Positions 55,244-63,849 of a stretch of 64,000 nucleotides of DNA are shown in pieces. Origin of the DNA: Bedellia somnulentella. Its lineage: Eukaryota > Arthropoda > Insecta > Lepidoptera > Bedelliidae. The translations under genes were made by a program, and so were the position numbers. Numbering within the stretch: the first letter of the stretch is position 1; the number at the start of each line of letters is the position of its first letter. The notes under the pieces were generated by a model. It did not search any database, was not told where the DNA came from, and saw nothing but the letters and a program-made list of their open reading frames with translations. The stretch covers positions 1 through 64,000 of the forward strand of contig CAUYWD010000341.1 in NCBI GenBank assembly GCA_963576735.1, in the 5' to 3' direction.

Positions 55244-55642
55244 TTATTTTAAATGACTCTTCCAGAAGTTTTTAAGAAACTTTATACATAAATGACCACA
55301 GTTGAACGGATGATTTTTTTGGTAGTTTATATAGTTATAGTAAATATCAGTTTTTGTTGTTAGGTATTTAATTAGTTCGATTGGCGGTTTTAAATCTCCA
55401 TAGCTATCAAAGTATTCACAATAGTTATTTATTTTGCTATAGGCTACCCAATGAGTTCCAGGATTCTCAGAACTGTCTAAATTTAAAATTGCACACTCAA
55501 TGTTTTTAGATTTATTCGGCAAAGTGTTTCGCATGTAAACCCCTCGAAAGTATGGTATATCGTGAGTATAATTTACTATATCAACATTAGTAAGTGCTCG
55601 TCTGGGTAACCTAGTTATCAGTTTTTTGAAAAACAAACACAT
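55244..55642 (-). CDS. PRO: Adenain-type cysteine protease (capsid maturation)
   Basis: 132 residues; cleaves capsid precursors in adenovirus-like and Polinton particles. Catalytic set in the right order: GTHWVAY (His64), EYFDSYG (Asp79), NYQKNHPFNCGHLC (Gln108 and Cys115). Adenain has His, Glu/Asp, Gln, Cys in the same arrangement. The domain normally begins with 'L.N.DI', here LTNVDIVNYTH (about 17-27). The first residues may therefore be dispensable or the start may lie further in. It overlaps the PLA2-like gene by 25 bases in another frame. All catalytic residues are present. Confidence 0.92.
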   Translation of the reverse strand: MCLFFKKLITRLPRRALTNVDIVNYTHDIPYFRGVYMRNTLPNKSKNIECAILNLDSSENPGTHWVAYSKINNYCEYFDSYGDLKPPIELIKYLTTKTDIYYNYINYQKNHPFNCGHLCIKFLKNFWKSHLK

Positions 55643-56346
55643 AAACCATTCCCCTTCTTGTATGGTTTAATGTATAAACCCTTGCCTAAGGCAATAGATT
55701 CCATCATTTTGTTATGCCGCTCTGATTCAGCAAGATTTTTTTGAGCTGATTTATAATCATTGACTGCTTTGGTTATTCCACCAACACCTCCAGCTAAAGA
55801 GCCTAATGCGGATAGACCAGCAAAGATAGGAATAAGTGGAAGTATACCTCCTCTTTTTGGAATAGGAATAATTCTTGGAAGTTTTATGGTTTTCTTATTA
55901 TGAAATTTTTTTTTTGCTGCTAAATATGCAAACTGTATGGCTTCTTTGTTATTGTTTGGCTTATTTTTTTTCATAACTGATTTTAATTTTGCAATTGATG
56001 TCTTAAATGAGTTAATGCCGGCACCCGTTTTTATTTTTGCTTTCATAACCTTGTTAACCAACCACGAAGAAACCCTTTCACCTCTACTGGCATCTTTTGA
56101 TTGGGATCGGTGTTTTGCCATATTTTTTAACTCTAAGTCAGCTTTATGACGGTCTTTCAAATTAGGATTTTTAGAATAAGCTATATCGTGTTGCATGCAG
56201 GCGCTGTCTAAAGGGTTAATACCTTTATCACCTCTCTTCAATCGTTCTTGCAAGCGAGTGCCGGGGCCGCAGTAGTTGTAGCCCGGTAAATGTAATTCAA
56301 TTGGTAAATTATTGATCAAAGTATTTATGAGTCCGCTACCTTTCAT
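55618..56346 (-). CDS. Phospholipase-A2-like domain plus minor capsid protein
   Basis: 242 residues. N-terminal PLA2-like domain: calcium-loop motif YCGPGT (residues 25-30) and DSACMQHDIAY (47-57) with the catalytic His53-Asp54 pair, as in the N-terminal domain of parvovirus VP1. Then a Lys-rich middle (about 100-165) and a hydrophobic Gly/Ala-rich segment (about 168-192) followed by an amphipathic helix, as in membrane-active minor capsid proteins (adenovirus pVI/pX-like). The role is probably membrane passage of the particle; this is family knowledge, not shown here. The gene lies between integrase and protease and overlaps the protease start. No lesion. Confidence 0.85.
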   Translation of the reverse strand: MKGSGLINTLINNLPIELHLPGYNYCGPGTRLQERLKRGDKGINPLDSACMQHDIAYSKNPNLKDRHKADLELKNMAKHRSQSKDASRGERVSSWLVNKVMKAKIKTGAGINSFKTSIAKLKSVMKKNKPNNNKEAIQFAYLAAKKKFHNKKTIKLPRIIPIPKRGGILPLIPIFAGLSALGSLAGGVGGITKAVNDYKSAQKNLAESERHNKMMESIALGKGLYIKPYKKGNGLCVCFSKN

Positions 56347-56394
56347 AACTAAGTAGATAATGAAAAAAATGTCGTGTAATTATTATTATATGCT

Positions 56395-57327
56395 TTATTT
56401 TGTGACAATATTAGTTTTATCAATCCAACTGTTTTCTTTTTGACTAAGACCAAGCCATTTAACAAATAATTTATTGCCACGCTTTTTAATAACCTTTTCA
56501 ACTAAATAAATTTGTGGACACTTAGTTTTTTGAAGTTCTTGTTCATAAAAACAACCTTTGATTGGCATACGATGTTGGTCTTGAATGTGGTAAGTGATAG
56601 GCACACTTTTGTTTACTTTAATAACTGTAAACAACTCAGTTGACCAATTTGGTGTATATCCTTTCTTGAACTCCCCTTTGTACTTGCTGATCCGAACAAC
56701 GTCACCTACACGAAACTTAATTTTCTTAGATATTGAAAAGTTTTGACTTTTTTTTATATTGTTAGCAACTATTGATTCATTTGATGGGTTGATTGCAGAT
56801 GGATTAAATTTAGTGGTGCGGTGTACTGTATTATTATATGTATTAACCACGTCAGACAACGGTAATCCAACCCACTTGTAGTTTCCAGCCAAACTAAATT
56901 GTTTGAATAGTTTTCCTTTTAAAGTTCTTATAAGTCTTTCAACAATTGAAGCTTTTTTGGTTGAATATGTTGAATAGTGATTTATTTTGTATTTTTTCAT
57001 AAGTTTTTGAAAATTATCATTATAAAATTCAGTGCCCATATCAGTTTGTAAATTTTTAGGTCTACGACCTATTTCCAAAATCTTTTCAAAGGCCAGGGAC
57101 ACTTCAGTTTTTGTTTTTGTCTTCAGTGGAGCTAACCATGCATATTTTGAAAAAGTATCAATTACAACTAAAATAAACTTATAGCCTTTGTTCACTTTCT
57201 GATATTTTTGTATATCTATCAAGTCGGATTGCCATAAGTCATCAATTCCCTTTATAATAACTGATCGACGAGGAAAATTTTTTCTAGCTCCTTTATGGAT
57301 TTCAGCAACAACATCATGTTTGCTCAT
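56395..57327 (-). CDS. INT: Retroviral-type integrase with C-terminal chromodomain
   Basis: 310 residues; inserts the element's DNA. DDE core: WQSDLIDI (Asp35), LQTDMGTEF (Asp96), ASIVERLIRTLKG (Glu130). 'NTYNNTVHRTT' (about 163-173) is the typical block after the core. Residues 205-250 form the SH3-like part (RVGDVVRISKYKG). The last 40 or so residues read YLVEKVIKKRGNKLFVKWLG then a Trp-containing end, a chromodomain. No zinc HHCC domain is visible; the protein starts close to the core. The start ATG overlaps the stop of the upstream ORF (ATGA at 57324-57327). All catalytic residues are intact. Confidence 0.93.
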   Translation of the reverse strand: MSKHDVVAEIHKGARKNFPRRSVIIKGIDDLWQSDLIDIQKYQKVNKGYKFILVVIDTFSKYAWLAPLKTKTKTEVSLAFEKILEIGRRPKNLQTDMGTEFYNDNFQKLMKKYKINHYSTYSTKKASIVERLIRTLKGKLFKQFSLAGNYKWVGLPLSDVVNTYNNTVHRTTKFNPSAINPSNESIVANNIKKSQNFSISKKIKFRVGDVVRISKYKGEFKKGYTPNWSTELFTVIKVNKSVPITYHIQDQHRMPIKGCFYEQELQKTKCPQIYLVEKVIKKRGNKLFVKWLGLSQKENSWIDKTNIVTK

Positions 57328-57701
57328 AGTGGTTTTGTTATATCTCTCAGTTCTGTGATGTGATCTTTTATTATATTACTGACATCCACACTCGAACACT
57401 TTTCAATTAACTGTTTCTGTAACAGTTGTAGTTGCGCCTTTATACTTTTAATTTCCGCTAGACAATCCTGCTTTTTGCAAAATACTTGATTGTTTTGGTC
57501 AACATATTCTTTATTAACAGCTTCATCTGCAGCAACTGCTAATTGTAATCCTTTCAATCTACTTTGTCTCAAATCATAATCACCAGATTCATTTTGAAGC
57601 AAAACTTTGTTTAAAAGAGTAAATTCAAGAGGGTCCATTGCACGAAATCTTTTATGAACGTGATGACCAAATTTATCGATATTCATATTGTAACTAAACA
57701 A
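57324..57701 (-). CDS. Coiled-coil protein with fibre-like AVNKEYVD motif
   Basis: 125 residues. N-terminal part (MNIDKFGHHVHKRF, LLNKVLLQNESGDYDLRQSR) leads to KGLQLAVAADEAVNKEYVD (50-68), a motif resembling the 'D.VNK.YVD' repeat end in bacteriophage tail-fibre proteins. A coiled coil with leucine heptads follows (about 80-105: LAEIKSIKAQLQLLQKQL). A trimeric fibre or spike with a stalk would be consistent, but this is inference. The ATG at 57701 follows 48 bases after the DUF8207-type stop; a second ATG (Met6) is possible. The stop overlaps the integrase start. Confidence 0.65.
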   Translation of the reverse strand: MFSYNMNIDKFGHHVHKRFRAMDPLEFTLLNKVLLQNESGDYDLRQSRLKGLQLAVAADEAVNKEYVDQNNQVFCKKQDCLAEIKSIKAQLQLLQKQLIEKCSSVDVSNIIKDHITELRDITKPL

Positions 57702-57748
57702 AGGTTAGGGATGAAATAAAAAATAAATTGTTTGTTTTTTGTATTTAT

Positions 57749-58735
57749 TCAACTGATTACACCACATTCCTTTAGTTCTTCTATGATAGATATGATTTCA
57801 TTGTCCAATCCAGTGTTACCAGCATCTTTCGAAGCAATTAATAATTTCAGTCTTTCGACTAATTCATTTGGATCGTCCCAATAAACATAATCAACTTTTG
57901 GAACAACTTTTTTAAACAACGGTAAACCCTTTCCTTTAGCAGCCTTCACAGAATTTATTGTTTCATGTGCAGTGAATAAAGGTTTTATAATATTTAAATA
58001 CTTAAATCCCCTGTTACTTATTATTTGCTGATCGGGTTCAAAGCCACGCCGGTGAGCATTTGTGTTTATTAATATTGATTTATAATTCTCTTTGTCATTT
58101 TCAGTTACAATGCTTAAATTAGGCTTTTTTTTGTACAATAATTCAACAAGTCCTAATGTTTTTTCATACATATGACCCGCAATTTGAATTTTATTATTAA
58201 GATCAGAAAGAAGTGACATGCCAATCATTGGCTTACCTTTCACTAACCTAATTCCATAAGGTACATCTTTAAAGATTTCTGATGATAACGACCATGAAGA
58301 TACAGAATTTTTATTTGGAGTTGAGGTAGCATCAGAAACCGTTTCGAAAGACATATCATTTTTAGAATTTTGTTGATATTCAGATTCATTTTGAGAACGA
58401 TCTTCATCAATTTCATTCCATGCCTCTTGGGATGTGTTGTTTGAAGAAACACTCGGGTTCGACAATTTTCGTTTCCGTGAAGGAGTCAATTGTCGAGCTA
58501 AATTGTCTTTTCCACTATTGAAATTTGAGTCAGTCCCCGCACTTTCTCCAGCACTGCTAACATATGTGCTAGATAGTAACTTAAGTGGATCTGTCACTGG
58601 TTTAAACATGGCTTCTAGTGCTATTTCAGAATCAAGTTTATTAATTTTCATATTCTTAACCTTCTGTTTAACAGCGTCAGCAGATTTTATTATTTGCTGT
58701 TTTATAGATTTTTCACTCATATTTACAAATTCCAC
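57749..58735 (-). CDS. DUF8207-type Polinton protein
   Basis: 328 residues. N-terminal helix (SEKSIKQQIIKSADAVKQKV), a Ser/Asn/Gln-rich low-complexity middle (about 60-145), a GIRLVKGKPMIGMS turn (about 157-170) and a C-terminal conserved block VDYVYWDDPNELVERLKLLI (about 274-293) with IISIIEELKECG near the end. I recall this C-terminal block as DUF8207 in arthropod mobile-element proteins; function unknown. It may be a structural protein, given its place among capsid-side genes. Met1 or Met6 could be the start. Stop-to-start distance to the next gene is 47 bases. No lesion. Confidence 0.75.
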   Translation of the reverse strand: MEFVNMSEKSIKQQIIKSADAVKQKVKNMKINKLDSEIALEAMFKPVTDPLKLLSSTYVSSAGESAGTDSNFNSGKDNLARQLTPSRKRKLSNPSVSSNNTSQEAWNEIDEDRSQNESEYQQNSKNDMSFETVSDATSTPNKNSVSSWSLSSEIFKDVPYGIRLVKGKPMIGMSLLSDLNNKIQIAGHMYEKTLGLVELLYKKKPNLSIVTENDKENYKSILINTNAHRRGFEPDQQIISNRGFKYLNIIKPLFTAHETINSVKAAKGKGLPLFKKVVPKVDYVYWDDPNELVERLKLLIASKDAGNTGLDNEIISIIEELKECGVIS

Positions 58736-58802
58736 AACTTCTCACACAAAAAGAAAATATATAAATGGTATACTTGTTTAGGGAAGGCTACCTTTATTTA
58801 TT
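58736..58802 (-). promoter_or_regulatory. Short promoter/poly-A interval
   Basis: 67-base gap. On the minus strand AATAAATAAAGG directly follows the stop of the truncated gene, and a TATATATT-like word (58755-58765) precedes the DUF8207-type ATG. Confidence 0.35.
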
Positions 58803-58958
58803 TTAATTATCTAAATGAACGAAGGTGTCAAATGTCATTCTATAACATCCATCGGTTTTGTGACAGTCTTTATTTATAACTAAATAGCTATATGGATCTT
58901 TCCAAATTTGTGAACACAATTCACGGAATTGAAGCCATGTCATATCACTGGTTACGTG
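58803..58958 (-). pseudogene. C-terminal end of a Polinton gene cut by LINE insertion (packaging ATPase?)
   Basis: An open reading of 51 codons in the minus direction, too short for ORF thresholds. It starts at the LINE border and ends at TAA 58805-58803. It contains MTWLQFRELCSQIWKDPYSY and VINKDCHKTDGCYRMTFDTF. The composition (Trp, Cys, Phe) and continuous frame are protein-like. Polintons carry an FtsK/HerA-type packaging ATPase in this gene block, and it is the main hallmark gene missing here; the sequence is compatible with such a C-terminus, but no P-loop is in view. The other two frames carry stops. The remaining part should be found right of the LINE. Confidence 0.5.
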
Positions 58959-58984
58959 TTAGATAGATAGATAGATAAAATTTT

Positions 58985-59441
58985 TATTCATGTTATCATA
59001 ACAGTCACATAGGTACATACATTACAAGAAATATAAAAACAGGGTAAACATTTTCTAAAAAAAACAATTAAAAGTAACAAACAAAGTAGATATGTGCAAG
59101 GTATGTGTGCTATGGTAACACAAACTAGGCCATAACTCAGCGTTTGTAAATGCTGTATAGCAAAAACACTGATTTTCAGGTATAGCCTAAAACACAAACT
59201 TTTAACAAAAAATAGTAATTGAGCAGCTGCCATTGACGTGAAAAATATTTACAAAAATAAAACTTACGGTTAAAAATAATCCTAAACAGAACAAAAAATA
59301 CAATTAAATATCCGGTTACAAATAAAACATACAGTATAATAGAGACATTTAAAAAAAAAAACAGATTAAAATTAAAACATACAATATAATTAATAAATAT
59401 AAACAAATTTGAAAAAGAAGTTCACTAATCTATACCCTCTT
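58985..59441 (-). other. LINE 3' UTR
   Basis: AT-rich 3' untranslated part of the LINE. Short open frames on the minus strand here (58988-59233 and 59176-59406) are hydrophobic by composition only. Confidence 0.6.
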
Positions 59442-62330
59442 TCACTGAAAGTTGACAACTGATTGTGCAAAGCATTTCGGTATATTTAACTTTTGTATTT
59501 GAAGTAAATGGGACTTCAGTAGTTTTTTAAATTTAAATTTACTGGTAGATTCTCTAATGGGTGGAGGGATATTGTTCCAACACTTTGTAGCGTGATAGCG
59601 AAAACTTCCAGTGAAAGCCACGGTGCGATGAGGGTGTATTGCTAATGGTTCAAGTGTAGTACGGGTGGGATAGAACTCATGAAATTTAGAATACCTTAAT
59701 TTTTCAAACAGGTATTCAGGAGTTTTAAATTTAATGACATCATACATCAACGAAGCAGTATGAAGGCACCTGCGGGAGCTCATATTCAGTAACGATGAGT
59801 TATTGAGCAATGGTGATATATGGCTTCGTGGAGGTACATCGAAACAAAACCTATAGCAGGCATTTTGTACACGTTGTATCTGCCTCTCCGATGATGATAG
59901 AAGCCTAGGTCCATAAACGATATCAGCATAATTAAGTACTGATAGTATAACTGATTCACAAAGAGTTATACGGGCTCTTTCTGAGATGTAACTACGAATT
60001 TTGTACAAAATTTTCAGTCGGTAAAAGCAGTTTCTGATCAAATTGTCAACATGTTTTACAAAGCGCAATTCACAGTCAAACTCAAGCCCTAGATTCCGAG
60101 TGACGTTTACTCGATCTATATTTTGGTCTAAAATATTTATAATAGGTTCATGCGCTGTAATTTTAGTAATTTGTGATTTACTTCCCAATACCATAAATTT
60201 TGATTTCAGCGGATTAATCAGCAAAGCATTCTTTTCGCACCAATGAGATACACTATTTAGATCATTATTTAAGGCTTGAACTGAGTGTTCTATTTCATCA
60301 GGGATTACTGAAATATAAAGCTGTACATCATCAGCATAAAAATGATAGTGACTATTCTCAATAGAATTAGCTAAGTCCGCTGTAAAAATAATAAATAATA
60401 ATGGGCCTAATATCGATCCTTGTGGAACACCATGCAAGACAATTTTGGGTTCTGACACTACTTGCTTACCATCACTTAACTGCAGCTTAACGGATTGAAT
60501 CCGGTTTGAAAGGTAACTATCAAACCAGGTTATAGCCTTTGAGTCAACTCCATAATAAGTCAGTTTAGATAAGAGTAATGGTCGAGAAATGCAATCAAAT
60601 GCTCTTGAGCAGTCAAGAAGAGTCAAAAGTGTTCCAAGACCATGATCTTGGTTAGCCAATATATTGTCTGTGACATCCAGTAACGCAGTAACTGTTCCTC
60701 GACCCCGGCGAAACCCTGACTGTAGCGACGGTAGAATATTATTACTCTCTATATATTTCACCAACTGTGTATATATAGTTTTCTCCAGCACTTTTGACAG
60801 ATATGGTAATATACTTATAGGCCTAAGATCCTTGTATTGTTTGGGATCACTATTTTTAGGTAAGGGATTAACCAAAGCAGTTTTCAAGAGAGTGGGTACA
60901 GATGATGTAGAAATGGAAAAATTTATGATCGCAGTAATTACTGATAGTGAATAAGGTATAGTAAGTAAGATCATTTCTCGGCTAATACCATCATTACCTA
61001 TGGCGTTTGAAGGAATGGACTTTATAAGCTTAAGTACGTCTTTTTCTGTAACCTGCTGTATGGTAAAAGACGACTGACCAAACCTATGGTACTCAAAGTA
61101 AGTCATTTCTGATATCGGGACTGTTTTTAAGTTGGGGATATTTAAAAAGTGTTCATTTATTTTATTAGGGTCGGAAAGGAAATCTGGTAAAGTATGGGTA
61201 GAAGTGGCGTTAATTAGTATTTTATTTTTAACATTTCTCCAAAACGTTTTGCTATTACTATCGTTACAGTTAATTATATCTCTATAATAAGCTAATTTAG
61301 CCTCATGTATAGAGGTGATAACTAGATTCTTATTTATTTTATAACACTTTTTATGAAATTCGGTCTTAGACTTCTTATATTTTAAATGTGATTTATTGCG
61401 AGTCTCTATGATAGCCCTTATATCTCCAGTAATCCATGGTAAGGAATGTTGTTTTATACTGACGGATTTTATTGGAGCAAATTTATCAAACAATCCTAGG
61501 ATGATACTATTAAACTTTTCCACCATTTCATCTATCGTTTGCGTTGTAAGAATATGATTCCAATCAATCACTTGCAATTCATTATTGAATGAATTAGAGT
61601 CTATGTTCTTAAGAGGCCTATACATAAATTTTTTAGGTAGTAATTTTGCTTTTCTTATTCCTACAGTTACACAAACCATCCTATGTCCAATAGAGCCGGT
61701 AACGTCTATGACTTCAATGTTTGTTACTTGGCAGTTAGTCGACACTACATCTATTAAGGACTCGGTTTCCTCAGTAAAGTGAGTGGGTTTGGTGACCACC
61801 TGCCGTAAATCCATACTGTGGAAAAACTGATTGATTTTAATAGTTTTAGCATCGTGTTCATCAAGCATGTTGATATTAAAATCACCTAATAATATTACAT
61901 AATCAAATTTTGAAAACGATGTGACACTTTCTGTTAGAACGTCGATGAAAACGTCAGTACTGATCCACTGTGGTCTATATGCAGTACCTATTACAATCTT
62001 ATAGCCGTTCGCTTTCATAGAAAGCCACATTTGCTCTATTTTGTTATCTGTCACTCTATGGCGTGTTATAGAAAGTGATTGACTTACATAAAAACCAACT
62101 CCTCCCCCCCTGCCGCGACGCATGTGCTGCGGTCGAGGTGCCAGGATTAGGCGATACCCCGGCGGGGCGGGGGCGCGGCCCTCCTCTCCAGCCGGTAGCC
62201 AACTCTCATTTATAGCAATAACGTCAGGTTTACTCATATCCATGGCTATCAAAAAATCCTCATGCCCTGTATTCAGAGAACCTGCGTTAAATAACGCAAA
62301 TTTCAAATTTTTAGTTTTATTTGGAAGCAT
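59442..62330 (-). CDS. LINE ORF2: endonuclease and reverse transcriptase
   Basis: 962 residues. N-terminal AP-type endonuclease: FALFNAGSLN (about 11-20), INESWLP (about 40-46), GTAYRP (about 115-120), LLGDFNINML (about 146-155) and the 'GSIGHR' end motif (about 211-216). Reverse transcriptase from about 425: PISILPYLSKVLEK (about 500-513), QSGFRRGRGT, LLDCSRAFDCISRPLL (about 569-584), HGVPQGSILGPLLFIIF (about 632-648) and the catalytic FYADDVQLY (about 663-671). A thumb and C-terminal domain follow. No RNase H is seen. Sequence style fits the Jockey/CR1 group; the exact clade is not decided. Complete, no stops. Confidence 0.93.
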   Translation of the reverse strand: MLPNKTKNLKFALFNAGSLNTGHEDFLIAMDMSKPDVIAINESWLPAGEEGRAPAPPGYRLILAPRPQHMRRGRGGGVGFYVSQSLSITRHRVTDNKIEQMWLSMKANGYKIVIGTAYRPQWISTDVFIDVLTESVTSFSKFDYVILLGDFNINMLDEHDAKTIKINQFFHSMDLRQVVTKPTHFTEETESLIDVVSTNCQVTNIEVIDVTGSIGHRMVCVTVGIRKAKLLPKKFMYRPLKNIDSNSFNNELQVIDWNHILTTQTIDEMVEKFNSIILGLFDKFAPIKSVSIKQHSLPWITGDIRAIIETRNKSHLKYKKSKTEFHKKCYKINKNLVITSIHEAKLAYYRDIINCNDSNSKTFWRNVKNKILINATSTHTLPDFLSDPNKINEHFLNIPNLKTVPISEMTYFEYHRFGQSSFTIQQVTEKDVLKLIKSIPSNAIGNDGISREMILLTIPYSLSVITAIINFSISTSSVPTLLKTALVNPLPKNSDPKQYKDLRPISILPYLSKVLEKTIYTQLVKYIESNNILPSLQSGFRRGRGTVTALLDVTDNILANQDHGLGTLLTLLDCSRAFDCISRPLLLSKLTYYGVDSKAITWFDSYLSNRIQSVKLQLSDGKQVVSEPKIVLHGVPQGSILGPLLFIIFTADLANSIENSHYHFYADDVQLYISVIPDEIEHSVQALNNDLNSVSHWCEKNALLINPLKSKFMVLGSKSQITKITAHEPIINILDQNIDRVNVTRNLGLEFDCELRFVKHVDNLIRNCFYRLKILYKIRSYISERARITLCESVILSVLNYADIVYGPRLLSSSERQIQRVQNACYRFCFDVPPRSHISPLLNNSSLLNMSSRRCLHTASLMYDVIKFKTPEYLFEKLRYSKFHEFYPTRTTLEPLAIHPHRTVAFTGSFRYHATKCWNNIPPPIRESTSKFKFKKLLKSHLLQIQKLNIPKCFAQSVVNFQ

Positions 62331-62847
62331 CTAGATAGCATTAGAATGTATGCAAAAATAATAAAGTATAAACAAAACAACAAAAAGCCAATTAAATAGA
62401 TAATGCTGATTATAAATGAAACATTTGAGAATTGAATCAGAAAGGGCTACATTTAACTTCTTATTTAAAAATAAGAACTTAAAATAAACATATAACCTAT
62501 ATTTTAACGCAATAAAAATTAAAAGCTGTAAATGTATAAACAAACCAAATTCAAATATGACACTACTTAAAAATTTAATTGAATTGAATTGAATTGAAAC
62601 AGATAAGACTACCTTTATTCGGTAAAAACAAAACCATACAATAATACTATTAGGGTTAACTCTATTATGAAGAATACGTATAAGATTAAACCGCGTATTG
62701 TTTGTGTTACCATAATACACAAAGAAAGTAAACATACAATGTCTTGGGCACAAAAATAAGAACTTAAAATAAACATATAACCTATATTTTAACGCAATAA
62801 AAATTAAAAGCTGCAAGTGTGAAATTGCATGAAATTCAAATATGACA
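62331..62847 (-). other. LINE ORF1-ORF2 spacer with a 108-bp direct duplication
   Basis: Copies at 62467-62574 and 62752-62859 share the blocks 'aaaaataagaacttaaaata' through 'aattaaaagctg' and 'aattcaaatatgacactact'. The segment between them carries (ATTGA)n and, on the minus strand, an AATAAAGG word, like a short retroposon 3' end. The open frame 62331-62816 only reflects this duplication. Confidence 0.7.
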
Positions 62848-63849
62848 CTACTTAAAAATATTGTCCAAATCTGCCTCCCTACGTATGACCTTAGTAGGAG
62901 CCCCGTCAGTCTGTCGCGCTAACACCCGTCCGTCCCGTGTCCACACGTACTTCCAGTTGGCAGTGCGCGCCCTCTCCCGCGCCTTCTGGAACAACTGGCG
63001 ATTCGGTCGTGTGAGTCGCTCATTAACGTAGAAGAGCCGCGGCTCCCCTGGGACCCCGGTGTCGGCGGTGGTGGCTCCCCGGCGAACCCGCGCGGCTCGC
63101 AGCAGCCCGTCCCGCGCCGCACGCCGCGCCAGCCGCACCACGATGACCCGCGGCCGCCCGCTGTCGTCCCGCTTCGCACCCATCCGCGTCGCACTCACCA
63201 CATCCCGCTCGTCCAACTGCAGCCCGAGCTTAGCACCAAGTGAAGTCACGACGTGAATGGTATTTTCGGCGGCAACTTCCATCACATTCGATATCTGGAC
63301 GTCGTTTGCCAAAAGGTCCTGATCCCTTTCCATCAGCTGTTCCTGTAGCTGGCGAATGGTTTCTTCCATCTGTTGGGAGGGAGCGGCCTTCATTTCTAAT
63401 CGGTTCATCCTACTATCAAAGGCATCAAAACGTTCGTCGTATTTTGTCATAGCGGTACGTACATCGTGAAGCTCTTTTCGGAAATCGGAAATCTCATTTC
63501 TCATCATTCTCAGCTCCTCTTTAATGGACCGAAGTTCGTCGCACAACCTTGACTCGGAAACGATTTCGGCACTTCCTTGCATAACAGGACTCGCACTTGC
63601 GATGCCTTTCACTGGCGTCTCCGCGTTATTGTCGCGTGGTGTATATCGCGTACACTCCGGACATCTCCAGGTTTTTGGAGCCGGCAACCCTGCCGACACA
63701 CTGACACAACCGCGGTGATATTGTTTATTGCACCCTGAACACGTAACACTGTCCGTACGTGACGTTTTCCGGCTACAAGCTCCGCATTCTGTCATTTTAG
63801 TGTAACGTTTACCCTTTAATACAAGCTGAGATTGATGTTTTGTTATCAA
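62848..63849 (-). CDS. LINE ORF1: PHD finger, coiled coil and FP-like domain
   Basis: 333 residues; RNA-binding/chaperone partner of ORF2 in this LINE group. PHD-type C4HC3 finger at 22-66 (CGAC, CSGC, YHRGC, WRCPEC). Coiled coil about 105-175 (ELRSIKEELRMMRNEI, then MEETIRQLQEQL). The C-terminal domain is about 185-325, with an LFYVNERLTRPNRQLFQKAR stretch resembling the baculovirus FP protein fold common in insect LINE ORF1s. The third codon position is strongly GC-rich, unlike ORF2. Met1 or Met19 (MTECGAC) may be the start; the latter sits just before the finger. The stop TAG lies inside the duplicated spacer segment. Confidence 0.88.
   Translation of the reverse strand: MITKHQSQLVLKGKRYTKMTECGACSRKTSRTDSVTCSGCNKQYHRGCVSVSAGLPAPKTWRCPECTRYTPRDNNAETPVKGIASASPVMQGSAEIVSESRLCDELRSIKEELRMMRNEISDFRKELHDVRTAMTKYDERFDAFDSRMNRLEMKAAPSQQMEETIRQLQEQLMERDQDLLANDVQISNVMEVAAENTIHVVTSLGAKLGLQLDERDVVSATRMGAKRDDSGRPRVIVVRLARRAARDGLLRAARVRRGATTADTGVPGEPRLFYVNERLTRPNRQLFQKARERARTANWKYVWTRDGRVLARQTDGAPTKVIRREADLDNIFK

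Larger units (their letters stand above)
47798..58958. mobile_element. Polinton/Maverick element, right end replaced by a LINE
   Basis: Virus-like self-synthesising transposon. Two genes on the plus strand (polymerase and a small spliced gene) converge with ten ORFs or ORF pieces on the minus strand. The set has the Polinton hallmarks: protein-primed PolB, retroviral-type integrase, adenain-type protease and capsid-like proteins. All complete ORFs are open. The gene nearest the right side is cut by the LINE at 58959, so the right terminus and possibly most of a packaging ATPase lie beyond this window. The limits given are the outermost features I can assign, not true ends. Confidence 0.88.

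Noticed and set aside
62331..62816. 161-codon minus-strand frame between LINE ORF1 and ORF2
   Set aside because: It repeats the same peptide stretch because of the 108-base duplication and is AT-rich and hydrophobic; not a third ORF.
63059..63718. Plus-strand open frames over LINE ORF1
   Set aside because: Shadows of the GC-rich ORF1 on the opposite strand.
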